DNA of 64,000 bases from Microbacterium sp. BH-3-3-3 (GCF_001792815.1 NZ_CP017674.1:744001-808000), one strand, 5' to 3'; positions 1 to 8,758 are shown, counted from the first letter of the stretch. Translations and numbers: made by a program. Notes: generated by a model not told the origin, from the sequence alone.

Positions 1-223
1 GGAGGGCGGAGGCGCACGCGACGGATCCGCCGTGCATCGCCGCCGTCGCGACGAGCGGATCGGTCTCGGGCAGGGCGAGCACGCCGTCGCGCAGGCGTTC
101 GAACACCTCGCCCCGCACGAATCGGCGGACGTCGGCATGCGTGGCACCGCGGCGGATCAGGTCGGCTCGCCGCATCACGCCCCCGGCTCGCGCCACGAGT
201 TCGATGGCGGTGGATGTGCGCAC
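1..223 (-). CDS. AbiEi-type antitoxin-domain protein, N-terminal fragment (runs off the window)
   Basis: Only the first 74 codons are inside the window. From a GTG at 223 the frame reads VRTSTAIELVARAGG, then MRRADLIRRGATHADVRRF and a short winged-helix-like segment. This resembles the N-terminal domain of the actinobacterial family annotated as type IV toxin-antitoxin AbiEi antitoxin-domain proteins, which often carry a C-terminal DUF559 (Vsr-like) nuclease domain. That part would lie beyond base 1. A related DUF559 protein is encoded at 39676-40569. The frame stays open upstream of 223, so the start is a guess. Family recognition is by eye; a toxin-antitoxin role is not implied. Confidence 0.55.
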   Translation of the reverse strand, partial: MRTSTAIELVARAGGVMRRADLIRRGATHADVRRFVRGEVFERLRDGVLALPETDPLVATAAMHGGSVACASAL

Positions 224-436
224 TCGTGCAGCGTGCCCGAGCGCGACCCGCGCTCGGGCGCCTCCGGGCGCGGCTGTGGATAACAGCCCGCCCGCCGGCC
301 CCGCCTGCCCGGCGGGCGGCGGGCGCGGTGGGCGGTCGATATGCATGATCGCTGGTGCGCCTGCGCACAGATGTGGCGAATGGAGCCGTCGCGCCCAGCC
401 CGCTCCTGCATCTGAACCACGGCACGAGCCGCGCCG

Positions 437-451
437 TAGGGTGACCTCATG
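437..451 (+). promoter_or_regulatory. -10 element for leaderless NUDIX transcript
   Basis: TAGGGT at 437-442 ends 6 nt before the ATG at 449, so transcription should begin at or next to the start codon. There is no Shine-Dalgarno sequence. Confidence 0.6.
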
Positions 452-985
452 GCCTGGACCACCCGCGCATCGCGCACCGTCTACGAGAACCGCTGGATCC
501 ACGTGCGCGAAGACGAGGTGACGGGGCCCCACGGCGACGGCATCTACGGGGTCGTCCGCGTGCAGCACCCGGCGGTGTTCGTGATCGCCCTCGACGACGA
601 CGAGCGCGTGTGCGTCATCGAGCTCGAGCGCTACACGACCGGGCGTTCGCTCGAAGTGCCCGCGGGCGGCTCCGACGGCGAGGATCCGCTCGAGGCCGCG
701 AAGCGGGAACTCCTCGAGGAGACCGGGGTCACGGCATCCGAGTGGCACTACCTCGGCCGCATGAATGCCCTCAACGGCATCGCCGACGCCCCGGAGCATG
801 TGTACCTCGCGCGGGGTCTCGAGACGACGGATGCCACGGCGTCCCAGCACGAGGAGGGGATCGACCAGGTGCGATGGATCCCGTTCGCGGAGCTGCTGGC
901 CCTCGTGGCCGACGGCACCGTCTCGGACGGCGAGACGATCGCCGCCCTCGCGTTCGCCGGCATCCACCTGGGACGCTTCCGCTGA
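449..985 (+). CDS. NUDIX hydrolase (ADP-ribose pyrophosphatase-like)
   Basis: A 178-residue soluble protein of the NUDIX family, which hydrolyses nucleoside diphosphates linked to another moiety; ADP-sugars are the likely substrates by overall resemblance to ADPRase. The NUDIX helix is clear: E78, then REL at 86-88, EE at 90-91 and G93 supply the Mg-binding glutamates. The glycine that opens the box is one residue closer to E78 than in the textbook GX5EX7REUXEEXGU pattern (G73, four residues, E78). The start is fixed by a -10 hexamer 6 nt upstream. It converges on the SDR gene. The exact substrate cannot be read from sequence. Confidence 0.85.
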   Translation: MAWTTRASRTVYENRWIHVREDEVTGPHGDGIYGVVRVQHPAVFVIALDDDERVCVIELERYTTGRSLEVPAGGSDGEDPLEAAKRELLEETGVTASEWHYLGRMNALNGIADAPEHVYLARGLETTDATASQHEEGIDQVRWIPFAELLALVADGTVSDGETIAALAFAGIHLGRFR

Positions 986-1036
986 GCAGCGACCCGGCCG
1001 TCGCGGTGGCCCGAGCCGGCCGCGGCTCAGGGAGTT

Positions 1037-1792
1037 TCAGCGCCCTCGGGCGGCGGCGCGCACGACCAGCCCGTCGGGCAGCAGACGCGACGCGGCGACC
1101 AGCACCTTGTACCGCAGCGACGGTACCGACACCGCGCGTCCGCGCGCGGCATCGCGGAGTCCTTCGCGCACGACGTCTGTGGCCGTCAACCACATTCCCG
1201 GCGGCACCCCCTCTTCGCCGGGAGGCAGGCCCAGACGCTCGTGGAAGTTCGTGTGCACGAACCCCGGGCACACCGCGGTGACGCTGACGCCCCGCTTACG
1301 GTAGGCGACGTTGGCCCAGCGGCTGAAGGAGATCAGCCACCCCTTCGCCGCGCCGTAGGTGCCGCGCGGCACGAAACCCGCCACCGAGGCGACGTTGACG
1401 ATGCGTCCACTCCCCCGCGCGAGCATCGCCGGCAGCGCGGCGTGCGTGAGACGCAGGGCGACCTCGACGTGCAGACGCAGGTGACGCACCTCGTCGTCGA
1501 CGGCGTTCTCGTCGAACGCGAGGTCGAGTCCGAAACCGGCATTGTTGACGAGGATGTCGACGCCCGCGGCCACCCGCCTCTCGACGAGGGCCACGGCGTC
1601 GTCGTCGAGAAGGTCGGCGACGACGACCTCGACCCCGACGCCGTGCGCGGCACGCACGTCGGCGGCGACGGCCTCGAGTGCCTCGCGATTGCGGCCCACG
1701 AGCACGACGTCGGCGCCGCGCGCGGCGAGCTGGCGGGCGAACTCCGCGCCCAGACCGGAGCTCGCGCCCGTGATGAGAGCGGTGCGCGTCAT
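1037..1792 (-). CDS. SDR family NAD(P)-dependent oxidoreductase
   Basis: A 251-residue classical short-chain dehydrogenase/reductase. Visible motifs are the cofactor loop TGASSGLG (residues 8-15), the NNAG strand (83-86), catalytic S136 and the YxxxK pair Y146/K150. The C-terminal region with a TNFHERLG segment is typical of DltE/YqjQ-like SDRs. The ATG at 1792 lies one base after the folA stop, so it is probably translated from the thyA-folA-SDR mRNA. The substrate is unknown. Nothing links it biochemically to folate metabolism beyond the operon. Confidence 0.85.
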   Translation of the reverse strand: MTRTALITGASSGLGAEFARQLAARGADVVLVGRNREALEAVAADVRAAHGVGVEVVVADLLDDDAVALVERRVAAGVDILVNNAGFGLDLAFDENAVDDEVRHLRLHVEVALRLTHAALPAMLARGSGRIVNVASVAGFVPRGTYGAAKGWLISFSRWANVAYRKRGVSVTAVCPGFVHTNFHERLGLPPGEEGVPPGMWLTATDVVREGLRDAARGRAVSVPSLRYKVLVAASRLLPDGLVVRAAARGR

Positions 1793-1793
1793 G

Positions 1794-2294
1794 TCAGGCG
1801 CCCCGGCGCTCGTAAGTCTCGAAGCGGTACCGGATGCCGCTGCGCGACACGTGCCATCCCTCGACGGGGGTGGCGGCGACCAGCGACCATCCGTCGAGGC
1901 CCGGAGCGTGGGTGTCCCCGTCGACGGCGACGTCGAGACGGGTGAGCTCGATGCGGTCGGCGTGGCCGATCGCCTCGGAGTAGAGCTGCCCGCCCCCGAT
2001 GACCCACGCACGCTCTCCCTCGGCGCGGTCGAGTGCTGCGTCGAGGGAGAGCGCGCGATCGGCACCCTCGGCGGACCAGTCGTCGGAGCGCGTCACCACG
2101 ATGTTGCGCCGGCCGGGCAGCGGCCGGAAGCGCGGCGGGAGCGATTCCCACGTACGCCGACCCATGATGACGTCGGACGACCCGGTGACCTCGCGGAAGT
2201 GCGCGAGGTCCTCGGGGACGTGCCAGGGCATTCCTCCGTCGGCGCCGATGACGCCGCCGTGGGCCTCGGCCCAGACGAGCCCGATCGAGGTCAT
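1794..2294 (-). CDS. folA: Dihydrofolate reductase
   Basis: 166 residues, the usual DHFR length. It reduces dihydrofolate to tetrahydrofolate with NADPH, recycling the dihydrofolate produced by ThyA next door. The active-site segment [13 protein letters not shown] near residue 21 and the nucleotide-loop motifs [10 protein letters not shown] and VIGGGQLY are clear. The ATG overlaps the thyA stop by four bases (ATGA at 2291-2294), so translation is coupled. The family is the trimethoprim target; I see no feature that predicts resistance. Confidence 0.95.
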   Translation of the reverse strand: MTSIGLVWAEAHGGVIGADGGMPWHVPEDLAHFREVTGSSDVIMGRRTWESLPPRFRPLPGRRNIVVTRSDDWSAEGADRALSLDAALDRAEGERAWVIGGGQLYSEAIGHADRIELTRLDVAVDGDTHAPGLDGWSLVAATPVEGWHVSRSGIRYRFETYERRGA

Positions 2295-3100
2295 ACCGCG
2301 ACGGCTCCCCTGATGGCGGGGTGGTGCTGGTAGCCCTCGACGATCACGTCGTCGTAGCGGTAGTCGAAGATCGAGTCGGGCGTGCGGGCGAATCGCAGCG
2401 TGGGCAGGGCGTACGGCTCCCGCGTGAGCTGCTCCTGCACCTGCGCGCGGTGGTTGTCGTAGACGTGGCAGTCGCCGCCCGTCCAGATGAACTCGCCGGG
2501 CTCCAGGCCGGTCTGCTGAGCGACCATCAGGGTCAGCAGCGCGTAGGAGGCGATGTTGAACGGCACCCCCAGGAACATGTCGGCGCTGCGCTGGTACAGC
2601 TGGCACGACAGCTTTCCGTCGGCGACCGAGAACTGGAACAGCGCGTGGCACGGCGCGAGAGCCATGTCGGGGATGTCGGCGGGATTCCACGCCGACACGA
2701 TCAGCCGACGGGAGTCGGGGTCGCGCCGGATCTGCTCGACGACCTGTGCGATCTGATCGATCGTGCCGCCGTCGGCGGTGGGCCAGGAGCGCCACTGCAC
2801 GCCGTACACGGGTCCGAGCTCGCCGTCGGCGTCGGCCCATTCGTCCCAGATCGAGACGCCGTTCTCTTTCAGCCAGCCGACGTTCGACTCACCGCGCAGG
2901 AACCACAACAGCTCGTACACGATCGACTTGAGGTGCACGCGCTTGGTCGTGATGAGGGGGAACCCGTCGGCGAGATCGAACCGGATCTGTCGGCCGAAGA
3001 CGCTCGTGGTGCCGGTGCCGGTGCGATCGGACTTGTGCGTGCCGTTCTCGAACACGTCGCGCAGCAGGTCTTCGTACGGGGTGAGGATGTCGGCGGTCAC
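2291..3100 (-). CDS. thyA: Thymidylate synthase (ThyA type)
   Basis: 269 residues from GTG 3100. Converts dUMP to dTMP using methylene-tetrahydrofolate and produces dihydrofolate, the substrate of the downstream folA product. Diagnostic features are KSDRTGTGT near residue 23, the catalytic cysteine C151 in PCHALFQF, and GDCHVYDNH near the C-terminus. An in-frame GTG at 3109 would add three residues. I prefer 3100 because GAAG lies a few bases upstream and homologs begin near MTADI. First gene of the thyA-folA-SDR unit. Confidence 0.95.
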   Translation of the reverse strand: MTADILTPYEDLLRDVFENGTHKSDRTGTGTTSVFGRQIRFDLADGFPLITTKRVHLKSIVYELLWFLRGESNVGWLKENGVSIWDEWADADGELGPVYGVQWRSWPTADGGTIDQIAQVVEQIRRDPDSRRLIVSAWNPADIPDMALAPCHALFQFSVADGKLSCQLYQRSADMFLGVPFNIASYALLTLMVAQQTGLEPGEFIWTGGDCHVYDNHRAQVQEQLTREPYALPTLRFARTPDSIFDYRYDDVIVEGYQHHPAIRGAVAV

Positions 3101-3244
3101 GCGCTTCACGATACCCGCGCGGGGCCCGCGACGACCGTGCCCGTACGGCATCGCGGACATCCGCCATCTGGGGAGGAGGGGTACTCCCGTCACGCGACGA
3201 CTCATCCGCCCCGGTGTCGGTGGCGGCGGCTACCGTTGACGATC

Positions 3245-3682
3245 GTGGACCTGACTCTCGCCCTCGTGATCGCCGCCGCGCTTCTCGCGGCGACCGCCGC
3301 GGTGGGCCTGCTCCTGCGGCGCGGTCAGGGGCGCGTCCGCGCCGTCGACTCCGCCGAGTCGATCGACCCGCGCACGCTCGGCACGGGCCCCCTGGGCGAG
3401 GACGCGACCCTTCTGCAGTTCAGCACCGAGTTGTGCTCGCGCTGCCCGGGCGTCCATCGCCTGTTGTCGGCGGTCGCCGACGAGCGCACCGGTGTCCGCC
3501 ACCTCGACGTCGATCTCACCCATCGCCCCGACCTCGCCCAGCGGTTCCGCGTGCTCCAGACCCCCACGACCCTCGTGCTCGACCGCACCGGCACCATCCG
3601 CACCCGTATCGCCGGCGCACCGACCCGCGCCGTCGTCGAAACCGAACTCGATCGTCTGCACGAAGAGGCCCCGCATGTCTGA
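3245..3682 (+). CDS. Membrane-anchored thioredoxin-fold protein
   Basis: 145 residues: one N-terminal membrane segment (about residues 2-24) followed by a thioredoxin-like domain with the redox pair C64-S-R-C67 and a cis-proline region near LQTPTTLVLD. A thiol-disulfide role on the outer face of the membrane is inferred. GTG 3245 is chosen because the hydrophobic helix begins right after it; TACCGT lies 8 nt upstream (3231-3236). It overlaps the DUF4395 gene by 8 bases. That pairing of a thioredoxin-fold protein with a DUF4395 protein is common in Actinobacteria. Confidence 0.8.
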   Translation: MDLTLALVIAAALLAATAAVGLLLRRGQGRVRAVDSAESIDPRTLGTGPLGEDATLLQFSTELCSRCPGVHRLLSAVADERTGVRHLDVDLTHRPDLAQRFRVLQTPTTLVLDRTGTIRTRIAGAPTRAVVETELDRLHEEAPHV

Positions 3683-4208
3683 GAACGCCCGCATCGACGT
3701 CCGCGGCCCCCGGTTCGCCGCGTCGATCACCGCCGTCCTGTTGCTGATCGCCACGGTGCTCAGCCTGATCGGCGTCGCGACGGCGCACGAGACGTCGTCC
3801 CCCGGCACCTGGCTGCTGCCGCAGGTCTCGGTCGGCGCGCGGATCGTCGACCCCGGCTTCCTCCTGCTGCTCGTCATCGCCCTGCTGTTCGTCTGGGGGG
3901 TCGCCTCCCCGCGCACCGCCCCCTGGGGTGTGCTCTTCCGCCGGGTCGTCCGACCGCGCCTGTCGCCGCCGACCGAGTTCGAAGACCCGCGTCCCCCGCG
4001 GTTCGCCCAGGGCGTCGGCCTGTTCGTCACCGCGGTCGGTCTCGTCCTGCACCTCGCCGGGGTCCCCTGGGCCCTCCCGATCGCCGCCGCCATGGCCTTC
4101 GTCGCCGCCTTCCTCAACGCCGCGTTCGGGCTGTGCCTCGGTTGCCAGCTCTACCTCGTTCTGCAGCGCGTCGGCCTCATCGGGCGCCGGGGCACGGCAT
4201 CCGCCTGA
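3675..4208 (+). CDS. DUF4395 domain membrane protein
   Basis: 177 residues with about four membrane helices. The block EDPRPPRFAQGVG (about residues 100-112) and the C-terminal FLNAAFGLCLGCQLY with two cysteines in a CxxC arrangement are characteristic of DUF4395. The cysteines and the coupled thioredoxin gene suggest a redox relay or a thiol-dependent assembly role at the membrane, which is inference. It starts inside the preceding gene (8 bp overlap). Confidence 0.8.
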   Translation: MSENARIDVRGPRFAASITAVLLLIATVLSLIGVATAHETSSPGTWLLPQVSVGARIVDPGFLLLLVIALLFVWGVASPRTAPWGVLFRRVVRPRLSPPTEFEDPRPPRFAQGVGLFVTAVGLVLHLAGVPWALPIAAAMAFVAAFLNAAFGLCLGCQLYLVLQRVGLIGRRGTASA

Positions 4209-4232
4209 CAGCCACCTTCGCGGAGGCTGTCA
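4206..4232 (+). terminator. Hairpin after the DUF4395 gene
   Basis: TGACAGCC and GGCTGTCA form a perfect 8-bp stem with an 11-nt loop. The stop codon TGA is the first base triplet of the stem. There is no U-run, as is usual in high-GC actinobacteria. Confidence 0.5.
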
Positions 4233-4260
4233 AGACCCGAGCGGTGTGGCAGACCCTCGT

Positions 4261-4266
4261 TAGGCT
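4261..4266 (+). promoter_or_regulatory. -10 element upstream of osmC-like gene
   Basis: TAGGCT about 48 nt upstream of the ATG at 4314. A TGGAGG ribosome site at 4303-4308 serves the start, so this transcript has a leader, unlike many neighbours. No convincing -35 is visible. Confidence 0.4.
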
Positions 4267-4313
4267 GGCCGCGTCGCGGTCGATCCGGACCGCGCGTGAT
4301 GATGGAGGTCCCC

Positions 4314-4739
4314 ATGGCCGTCACGAGCGAAGCAGCCACAGCCTGGAAGGGCAGCCTGTTCGAAGGTTCGGGTGAGGTGACGTTCACCTCGTCCGGCATC
4401 GGCACCTTCGGTGTGAACTGGAAGGCCCGCAGCGAGGGGTCGAACTCGGTCACGACCCCCGAAGAGCTTCTCGCCGGTGCGCACTCGGCGTGCTTCAGCA
4501 TGGCGCTGTCGAACGCCCTCGCCGAGAACGGCACCCCTCCCGAGTCGGTCGACGCCACCGCGTCGATCACGTTCAAGCCCGGCACCGGCATCACGGGCAG
4601 CCACCTGAACGTCAACGCCGTCGTGCCCGGTCTCGACGCCGCGACGTTCGAGAAGATCGCCGCCGACGCGAAGGCCAACTGCCCCGTGTCGCAGGCGCTC
4701 GCGGGCATCGACATCACCCTCGAGGCCACGCTTGCCTGA
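4314..4739 (+). CDS. OsmC family peroxiredoxin
   Basis: 141-residue OsmC/Ohr-fold protein. The two family cysteines are present: C60 in HSACFSMAL and C123 in NCPVSQAL. They reduce organic hydroperoxides with a thiol partner. Sequence style (short N-terminus, ESVDATASITF block) fits the OsmC branch better than Ohr. ATG 4314 is chosen over upstream ATGs because TGGAGG sits at ideal distance. The following epimerase gene starts within the last codons. Confidence 0.85.
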   Translation: MAVTSEAATAWKGSLFEGSGEVTFTSSGIGTFGVNWKARSEGSNSVTTPEELLAGAHSACFSMALSNALAENGTPPESVDATASITFKPGTGITGSHLNVNAVVPGLDAATFEKIAADAKANCPVSQALAGIDITLEATLA

Positions 4740-5652
4740 GTCTTCGGCCCGACGCGTCGTCATCGCCGGCGCGTCGGGCCTCATCGGCTCCGCTCTGGCC
4801 GATTCGCTGCGCTCCGACGGCGTCGAGGTCACCGCTCTCGTCCGACACGAGCCGCGCGACGCGAACGAGGTGCAGTGGCTCCAGAACGCCGCCCCGCTCG
4901 ATCCCGACGTGCTGGCCGGAGCCGACGCGGTCGTGTGCCTGAACGGCGCATCGATCGGACACTTCCCCTGGACGCCGTCGTACAAGAGCGAGCTGCTGTG
5001 GTCGCGCATCACGCCGACGCGCACCCTCGCCGCGGCCGTACGCGCGCTGGGCGACGACGCTCCGGCCCTGATCAACGCGAGTGCCACCGGGTTCTACGGC
5101 TCGCAGCCCGGCGTCGTACTGACCGAGGAGGCCCGTTCGGGTCGGGGTCTGCTCGTCGACATCTGCGTCGAATGGGAGGCCGCGGCGCGCGGGGCGGGCG
5201 ACAAGGCTCGCGTCGCGTTCCTGCGCACGGCTCCCGTCGTGCACGAGCAGGGGGTGCTCAAGCCCCTGCTGCTGCTCACCAAGCTCGGCATCTCGGGCCC
5301 CATCGGCCGCGGCACTCAGGTGTGGCCGTGGATCACGCTCGAAGACGAGGTACGCGCCATCCGGCACGTCATCGACTCCGACCTCGACGGCCCGGTCAAC
5401 CTCACCGGTCCCACGCGGGCGACCGCCAACGATCTGGGGTTCGCCCTCGCCCGACGCATGAACCGGCCCTACGCCCTGCGCGCCCCGATCTGGGGCGTCA
5501 AGCTCGCTCTCGGCGCCGACGCCACCGAGGCGCTGCTGACCTCTGACGCCGACGTGCGTCCGACCGCCCTCGAGAACGACGGCTTCACCTTCACGCACCG
5601 CACGGTCGACGAGGCCGTCGCCTCGGCCGTCCCCGCCCACGACGCCGCCTGA
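4732..5652 (+). CDS. TIGR01777-type NAD-dependent epimerase (SulA/YfcH-like)
   Basis: 306 residues. The N-terminal dinucleotide fold opens with VVIAGASGLIGSALADSL; the middle contains INASATGFYG, the family version of the SDR active-site region, and QVWPWITLEDEV is typical of the TIGR01777 group. The C-terminal half matches the DUF1731 segment (ALRAPIWGVKLALGADATEA). The substrate is unknown for the family. The start is TTG 4732, overlapping the OsmC gene by 8 bases, so co-translation is likely. Confidence 0.8.
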   Translation: MPESSARRVVIAGASGLIGSALADSLRSDGVEVTALVRHEPRDANEVQWLQNAAPLDPDVLAGADAVVCLNGASIGHFPWTPSYKSELLWSRITPTRTLAAAVRALGDDAPALINASATGFYGSQPGVVLTEEARSGRGLLVDICVEWEAAARGAGDKARVAFLRTAPVVHEQGVLKPLLLLTKLGISGPIGRGTQVWPWITLEDEVRAIRHVIDSDLDGPVNLTGPTRATANDLGFALARRMNRPYALRAPIWGVKLALGADATEALLTSDADVRPTALENDGFTFTHRTVDEAVASAVPAHDAA

Positions 5653-5658
5653 GACGCC

Positions 5659-5688
5659 CGCGCCGGGCAGTGCTTCTCGCCCGGCGCG
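5659..5688. terminator. Bidirectional terminator hairpin
   Basis: A perfect 10-bp stem (CGCGCCGGGC / GCCCGGCGCG) with a 10-nt loop lies between the converging epimerase and TPR genes. Confidence 0.65.
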
Positions 5689-5724
5689 GTGCGGTCGCGG
5701 CGCCGTCGGCGCCCCGGCTGCGAC

Positions 5725-6177
5725 TCAGCGCGCGCGGCGCTCCGCGCCCTCGAGTCGGATCGCCGTGCGCACCGACTCGCGGGCACGGCGTCGATCACCC
5801 GCCGCGTCGTACGCGAGGGCCAGGCGGTATCGGGCCCGCCAGTCTTCGGGGTGCGCCTCGACGTCGGCGCGGTACTGCGGAAAGAGGGCGTCGCCGTCTT
5901 CGCGCTCGATGCGCCCGCTGGGACGCACCGGCAGGTCTTCGTCGGGCAGCCCGCCCTCGGCATCGAGGCGCTCCCCCAGGCGCTGCGCGCCCACGCCGAA
6001 CCACAGCTCCCGGCCGATGGCCCAGAGCGCCAGCAGCGGAAGCACGAGGAGCGCGACGCCCATCGCGATCCCGACCCCGTCGCCGCTCGTGAGCAGCACG
6101 ATCGCCCGCTGTCCGGCCAGGACCACGTACAGCAGAAGCAGCACCGTCATCACGGCGACGGCGATGCGCGTTTTCAT
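5725..6177 (-). CDS. Small membrane protein with C-terminal TPR-like segment
   Basis: 150 residues. Two membrane helices (about 4-26 and 35-57) precede a cytoplasmic tail whose end, PEDWRARYRLALAYDAAGDR, looks like a single tetratricopeptide repeat. Function is unknown. The ATG overlaps the dapB stop (ATGA, 6174-6177), so it is translated with dapB; this gene order does not itself imply a role in lysine synthesis. Confidence 0.65.
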   Translation of the reverse strand: MKTRIAVAVMTVLLLLYVVLAGQRAIVLLTSGDGVGIAMGVALLVLPLLALWAIGRELWFGVGAQRLGERLDAEGGLPDEDLPVRPSGRIEREDGDALFPQYRADVEAHPEDWRARYRLALAYDAAGDRRRARESVRTAIRLEGAERRAR

Positions 6178-6986
6178 GCGCTGGTGGCGCCCGCCACCTG
6201 GCCCGAGACGTCGCCGTCGGCGATCGGGGCCCCCGGCTCGATCGGGCGGGTGCGCACGCCGATGTCGATGAAGCTGTCGAGCCCGACGATGACGCCCCGC
6301 GCCTCGCGCGCCGCCGCGAGGGCGATGCGGATGCCGGGGGCATAGGCCGTGGCGGGCTCCACCGTGTCGTGCACGATCGTGAGCGACTCACCGGCCCCCG
6401 ACAGCACGGTCTCTTGGCGAGCGACCACGCCCGGTCGCCGCAGCGAGTGGATCGGCACGGAGGCCACCCGCTGACCCCGTGCGCGCTGGTCGACGTGCGG
6501 CGAGTCGACGGGACCGACCTCGGCGCGCGCCGCGGCGATGAGCTCGGCGGTGCGTACGGCGGTTCCACTCGGCGAGTCGATCTTCGTCTCGCGGTGGGCC
6601 TCGACGATCTCGATCGACGGGAAGAACGGGGCGGCCGCGGCCGCCAGGGCGCTGCCGATGACGGATCCGAGCGAGAAGTTGGGGATGAACACGGCACCCG
6701 TGCCACTGGCTTCGACGAGCGAGCGGACGAGGGCGATGCGCTCGTTCGACCAGCCCGACGTTCCGACGAGCACGTTGATGCCGCGCTCGATCGCGGCGCG
6801 CACGACATCGATCGAGACGGCGGGGGTCGAGGCATCGACGACCAGGTCGGCGCCGTCGAGTTCGCTGAGGTCGGAGGTCGAGGTCAGGATCGCCGAGACC
6901 TCGTACCCGTTCTCGGCCTCGACGACCTCGCGGATCACCCCGCCCAGTTTGCCGGTACCGCCCACGATGGCCACACGCGTCGTCAT
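6174..6986 (-). CDS. dapB: 4-hydroxy-tetrahydrodipicolinate reductase
   Basis: 270 residues. NAD(P)H-dependent reductase of the diaminopimelate/lysine pathway, cytoplasmic. Nucleotide-binding VAIVGGTGKLGG at residues 5-16, GTSGWSNE near 75, and the active-site block EAHRETKIDSPSGTA with H131 and K135 are all intact. No other dap gene is nearby. It has its own leaderless promoter (TAGGCT, 6 nt upstream) and is followed by the coupled TPR gene. Confidence 0.95.
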   Translation of the reverse strand: MTTRVAIVGGTGKLGGVIREVVEAENGYEVSAILTSTSDLSELDGADLVVDASTPAVSIDVVRAAIERGINVLVGTSGWSNERIALVRSLVEASGTGAVFIPNFSLGSVIGSALAAAAAPFFPSIEIVEAHRETKIDSPSGTAVRTAELIAAARAEVGPVDSPHVDQRARGQRVASVPIHSLRRPGVVARQETVLSGAGESLTIVHDTVEPATAYAPGIRIALAAAREARGVIVGLDSFIDIGVRTRPIEPGAPIADGDVSGQVAGATSA

Positions 6987-6998
6987 GCGTCCAGCCTA
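6987..6998 (-). promoter_or_regulatory. -10 element for leaderless dapB transcript
   Basis: On the minus strand TAGGCT (6998-6993) ends 6 nt before the dapB ATG at 6986. Confidence 0.6.
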
Positions 6999-7051
6999 GG
7001 CGGCGCGCACACGTTCGACGCGCTGTCCACAGATGTACGGTGCGCGGTCCG

Positions 7052-7654
7052 TCAGACCGGGAGCGGGTCCATCAGCCCCGTGCGCAGCTCGACCGGCAGG
7101 TGCGCCAGGTCGTTGTGCGAGAGCAGCGTCCAGGGCCGGCCCTTCTTCTGCGCGATGACGGTCAAGCCGCAGTAAGCCTGATTGATCGTCATCCAACGCC
7201 AGTCGGGGGCCTGCAGCACCTCGCGGACGAACCACGAGATGACGAAGTTGTGGGTGATGACGAGCTCGTGCACCTCCCCCGTCTTGCGGGCGAGGAACTC
7301 GGCGGTGGCGTCGGCCATCTGCGCGCGGCCGGCCTCGATCTCGGCCTCGGAGACCGACCCGAAGAACGACTCGTAGGCCGCGGGCGTTTCGGGCGTCATC
7401 CCCGTGGGCACGCAGTCGAACAGCAGGGCCGACGACTCCGGAGCCACCGACGGCAGACGCTCGGCGACGGCTCGCGCCGTCTGCGCCGCACGCTCGAGCG
7501 GGGAGTGCCACACCGCGTCGAGCGGAAGCCCCGACAGCCGGTCGGCGAGCAGGGCCGCCTGACGCTGACCACGCGGAGACAGGGGGCCGTCTGTGAGCCC
7601 GTGCTCGGCATCCTGGTGCTCGCCGTGGCGCACCAGATAGATGTAGTGCGTCAC
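7052..7654 (-). CDS. Histidine phosphatase family protein (phosphoglycerate-mutase-like)
   Basis: 200 residues. The phosphoacceptor histidine lies in LVRHGE (residues 7-12); SPLERAAQTA carries the conserved arginine and ITHNFV the second catalytic histidine. Members remove phosphate from sugars or small metabolites, and sequence alone does not give the substrate. Start GTG 7654 follows a GAGGTGA ribosome site at 8 nt. Between this gene and dapB is a 65-nt gap with a separate promoter. Confidence 0.85.
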   Translation of the reverse strand: MTHYIYLVRHGEHQDAEHGLTDGPLSPRGQRQAALLADRLSGLPLDAVWHSPLERAAQTARAVAERLPSVAPESSALLFDCVPTGMTPETPAAYESFFGSVSEAEIEAGRAQMADATAEFLARKTGEVHELVITHNFVISWFVREVLQAPDWRWMTINQAYCGLTVIAQKKGRPWTLLSHNDLAHLPVELRTGLMDPLPV

Positions 7655-7732
7655 GTCAGCTCACCTCGTCGTCGATCTGCCGTCCCCCGGCCCCGTGTTC
7701 CAGCCTACGTCACGCTCTCGCGCGCGGGCCGG

Positions 7733-8758
7733 TCACTCGGCGGCGCGTGCGATATCCGCCAGCTGGGCCCGGCTGAGGCGCACGCCCACGGCGCGCATGC
7801 ATTCGACGACGTGACGAGGCGCGAAGGCGTTGACGATGGGGGCCGTGACGATCTTCTGCGCGAGCAGCCAGGCGACGGCCACCGCGGCATCCGGGATGCC
7901 GAGCTCGGTGCCGACGGTGTCGAGGGCGCGCAGCACACGAGTCCCCCGGCGGTTCAAGTTGGCGGCCAGTTGGAACCCCCGCACCGACTGCGACGACTGG
8001 TCGCGCGTGCGGGTCTCGCCGGAGAGGAAACCGTGCGCCAGGGCGTGCGACGGCGTCACGGCCATCCCCTGCGCCGACGCGATCAGTCGCAGGTCGCCGT
8101 CGAACTCGTTCCGGCGCAGCACGTTGTAGGGAACGTCGAGCACCGAGATGCGCGGGTAGCCCGCCGACGACAGGATGCGGGCCTCGACGAGCTGCGCGGC
8201 GGTGTACCCGTGCGCACCGATGGCCCGGACCTTGCCCGAATCGACGAGCCACTCGCTGGTGGCGAGCGTGTCTTCGAGCAGGGCCGTGTCGCCGCGGGGG
8301 GCGTCGAGCGACAGCACGTCGATACGGTCGGTGCCCAGGCGCGTGAGCGACGCCTCGACGGCACGCACGAGGTTGACGGAGTCGAGCCCGGGGTTGTCGG
8401 GGTGTCCTCCGATGCGCACGGTGACCACGGCCTCGTCGCGCATGCGCCGGGTGCGCAGCCACTCACCGATGATGAACTCGCTGCGGCCGGCCGCGTAGCT
8501 GTCGGCGGTGTGCAGCGCGTTCCCACCGAGCTCGGCGTAGGCGTCGAGGATGTCGTGGCTGGCGCCGGCGTCGACGTTCCAGCCGAACTCCCCCCCACCG
8601 AGGAAGAGCGGGAAGACCTCGAAGCCGGTCTCACCGAGCGGAACCCGCACGTGGGAGCCCAGACCGGGCCCCTGCAGGGTGATCGGAGAAGAGGGGTGCG
8701 ACGCGCGATCACGACGCAGGCGTGGCGAGGCCGTCTCGTCGACGCCCGGGCCGCTCAT
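7733..8758 (-). CDS. Aldo/keto reductase-fold protein with altered catalytic tetrad
   Basis: 341 residues with a clear AKR barrel (GGNALHTADSYAAGRSE, SLTRLGTDRIDVLSL, SGKVRAIGAHGYTAAQL). Of the usual tetrad Asp-Tyr-Lys-His only Y88 is kept: alignment by motif puts H83 at the Asp position, R115 at the Lys position (TVRIGGHP) and D152 at the His position (LSLDAP). Normal NADPH-dependent carbonyl reduction is therefore doubtful. It may be a structural or regulatory homolog, or use modified chemistry. ATG 8758 is preceded by GAGGGG. Confidence 0.75.
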   Translation of the reverse strand: MSGPGVDETASPRLRRDRASHPSSPITLQGPGLGSHVRVPLGETGFEVFPLFLGGGEFGWNVDAGASHDILDAYAELGGNALHTADSYAAGRSEFIIGEWLRTRRMRDEAVVTVRIGGHPDNPGLDSVNLVRAVEASLTRLGTDRIDVLSLDAPRGDTALLEDTLATSEWLVDSGKVRAIGAHGYTAAQLVEARILSSAGYPRISVLDVPYNVLRRNEFDGDLRLIASAQGMAVTPSHALAHGFLSGETRTRDQSSQSVRGFQLAANLNRRGTRVLRALDTVGTELGIPDAAVAVAWLLAQKIVTAPIVNAFAPRHVVECMRAVGVRLSRAQLADIARAAE

